NCBI GenBank assembly: GCA_023374025.1 | Contig: SIJG01000166.1 | Coordinates: forward strand, 62,001-126,000 | Reading direction: 5' to 3' | DNA length: 64,000 bases | From: Heterodera schachtii | Taxonomy: Eukaryota; Nematoda; Chromadorea; Rhabditida; Heteroderidae | Shown: positions 62,633 to 64,000 of the stretch, piece after piece | Layout: each line of letters begins with the position of its first letter | Position numbering within the stretch: the stretch's first letter is position 1 | The notes under the pieces: generated by a model | What the model was told of the DNA's origin: nothing | Seen by the model: the letters and a program-made list of their open reading frames with translations, nothing else | Databases searched by the model: none | Translations under genes and position numbers: made by a program

Positions 62633-62735
62633 AAACCCCACATACTCCGGCGTGTTGCGATTGCTGGACTGGATGAGTTCGATGAGTGGGTTTTTGTCCG
62701 TCGCACCGCAAAATCCAGTGCCGTCTTGCTGCGTG
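62633..62735 (-). pseudogene. Ankyrin-repeat exon fragment, frameshifted
   Basis: The minus strand shares the lead-in TTTGCACGCAGC with the ankyrin exon at 59497, then reads TALDFAV and, after a frame change, DKNPLIELIQSSNRNTPEY. It appears to be another degenerate ankyrin exon of the iPLA2 type, separated from the main locus by the carrier fragment. Confidence 0.4.
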
Positions 62736-62744
62736 CAAACCAGG

Positions 62745-62850
62745 ATGGGCCGAGGTTTCGCTTTTCGCATTTCGCCTTTCGCATTATTCGCATTTTTTGG
62801 CGTTTCGCATTTCGCTTTTCGCATTTCGCTTTTTGGCGCGAAATGCGAAA
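62745..62850. repeat. TTTCGCATTTCGC word array
   Basis: Variants of CGCATTTCGCTTTTCG repeat at irregular spacing over about 100 bp next to a degenerate ankyrin exon. Confidence 0.6.
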
Positions 62851-62934
62851 TTTCCACCCCTAAAATGAATCTATTTGAAAATTTAAATTTTTAAAACGAG
62901 TGCTTCAGTTTATTATTTTCTGTAATATATTAGG

Positions 62935-63085
62935 TGCGCGGACAAAATCCCGCCCCGACAAAATCCCGCCTCAGCCAAAAACGACAAAATCCCGCCTCAG
63001 CTAAAAACGACAAAATCCCGCCCGACAAAATCCCGCCCCGACAAAATCCCGCCTCAGCCATAAAACGACAAAATCCCGTCTTCTT
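62935..63085. repeat. GACAAAATCCCGCC tandem words
   Basis: GACAAAATCCCGCC or a near match occurs about seven times, separated by TCAGCCAAAAAC or a few bases. It resembles the GACAAAATCACGCCG ends of the element at 5066. Confidence 0.75.
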
Positions 63086-63250
63086 AAGAACACCGAACAT
63101 TTAGAATTTTTTATTCTAACAATGAATTGACAAAAAGTGAGTTGAAAAAGATTATTTGACAAGAGAAAATGCGATCAACAAAAAAGAAATGGTGTACAAA
63201 TCTATCAAATTGTCAATCATCTTCCGAATCGATATCGCTTTCATTGTTCC

Positions 63251-63963
63251 TCACATGGAGACCACCAACGAACCCCTGCACTCTGGCGCGAGTCTAATTT
63301 CCAGCGGATTTGCTCGGTTTACATTTACGACTAGCTTGTTTTTGACCCTAAAATTATAAATTATTGAAATTTTCCACTGGTTGTATCAATGACCGACCTT
63401 TGAACCATCCTGTCTAACGCATCATTGGTGCACAACTGGCCAAACGTCTCATCTGTCGTTCCTGCTCTGACTTGTGCTCGCATTTGGCGGATTCAGCTCG
63501 ATGGCTCGCTTGATCTGTGCCCTTCCTGCGTCTGCTGATTGTTGCGCAAATACAGCGCAATGATTGTGTTCTTTTGAGCCCAAACGTCCAGTCAAATGTT
63601 GCTCATCATCGAGGCGGACGGTAGCTTGACATGTCTTCTGACAACAGCTGAACCAAATGCACTTTCTTTTGACAAATTTGTACCCTAAAATTGGGAGTAA
63701 ACAAGCGAATGCTCTAAATTACTGACTGACCTCTGTGCCAAAGACACAGTGCCCCTTTTTGCGTTGTCCCTCGTTCAAATTTCACTGGCTCAGTGTTCTC
63801 TTCGTCGCTGAATGCGCTCGCATCTGAATCGGCTCTGGCAGCAGCTCGCATTTCTGCCTCCCGCGCGTCCGCTATCTCATCAGCTGCAATTCTGTCGTCG
63901 GTTAATGCGATTCAGTGGTTTCTTCAAATTCAAGTTCCTTTCAAGCTGTTCACGACGACTCAT
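63251..63963 (-). pseudogene. FLYWCH-type zinc-finger gene fragment, probably MULE-related
   Basis: Exons in transcript order: 63731-63963 (ATG, MSRREQLERNLNLKKP, then a frame break, then ADEIADAREAEMRAAARADS), 63398-63684, and 63251-63347. Across the first junction it reads GALCLWHRG then YKFVKRKCIWFSCCQ with TCQATVRL and EHNH. This is the F-x-Y/W-C-C-H-x-H arrangement of a FLYWCH zinc finger, which is common in Mutator-like transposases and derived host proteins. At least two frame breaks are visible (near 63900 and in the second exon). The transposase catalytic domain is not seen. The element or gene may continue past the window edge only on its promoter side. Confidence 0.6.
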
Positions 63964-64000
63964 TTTAACAAAAAAATGGCTCGTTGCTTAATTCATGAAA

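Overview
The window is nuclear DNA of an intron-rich nematode. A plant-parasitic cyst nematode (Heterodera/Globodera type) is the best guess. The case rests on compact multi-exon genes with GT/AG introns, AT-rich introns, many poly(C)/poly(G) tracts, a LIM-homeobox gene very close to C. elegans ceh-14, and members of an 'F-box-like' protein family that I know from memory as expanded in cyst nematodes. Nothing indicates a prokaryote or a virus.

Layout. 1-5878: non-coding as far as I can read, with GC islands carrying long C/G homopolymers, a tandem duplication and a small inverted-repeat element. 5879-20071 (+): a ceh-14/Lhx3-class LIM-homeobox gene, 11 exons readable, first exon(s) not found. 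20072-22630: tail-to-tail intergenic spacer. 22631-26041 (-): a six-exon gene for an unrecognised single-pass membrane protein. 26042-30780: intergenic DNA with a MITE and a GC island. 30785-32700: a 1.9 kb structure with about 0.5 kb inverted arms, enclosing a fragment of a neighbouring gene family. 32697-36130 (-): three F-box-like loci, one nearly intact, one dead, one a fragment. 36823-52118 (-): four paralogues of a small four-transmembrane protein resembling LAPTM4, one of them frameshifted, separated by intron satellites and hAT-like MITEs. 52518-59823 (-): a rearranged calcium-independent phospholipase A2 (ankyrin + patatin) locus whose ankyrin/linker module is present three times. 60749-62740: broken mitochondrial-carrier and ankyrin pieces. 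63251-63963 (-): a FLYWCH zinc-finger fragment.

The left 26 kb looks like a conserved regulatory-gene neighbourhood with long introns. The right 34 kb looks like a fast-evolving accessory region built by tandem duplication and non-autonomous DNA transposons. Several reading-frame breaks lie in homopolymers or GGC runs, even in the ceh-14 gene, so assembly indels must be excluded before any locus is called a pseudogene. All splice junctions were read by eye from GT/AG signals and phase continuity; no alignment or expression data were available.
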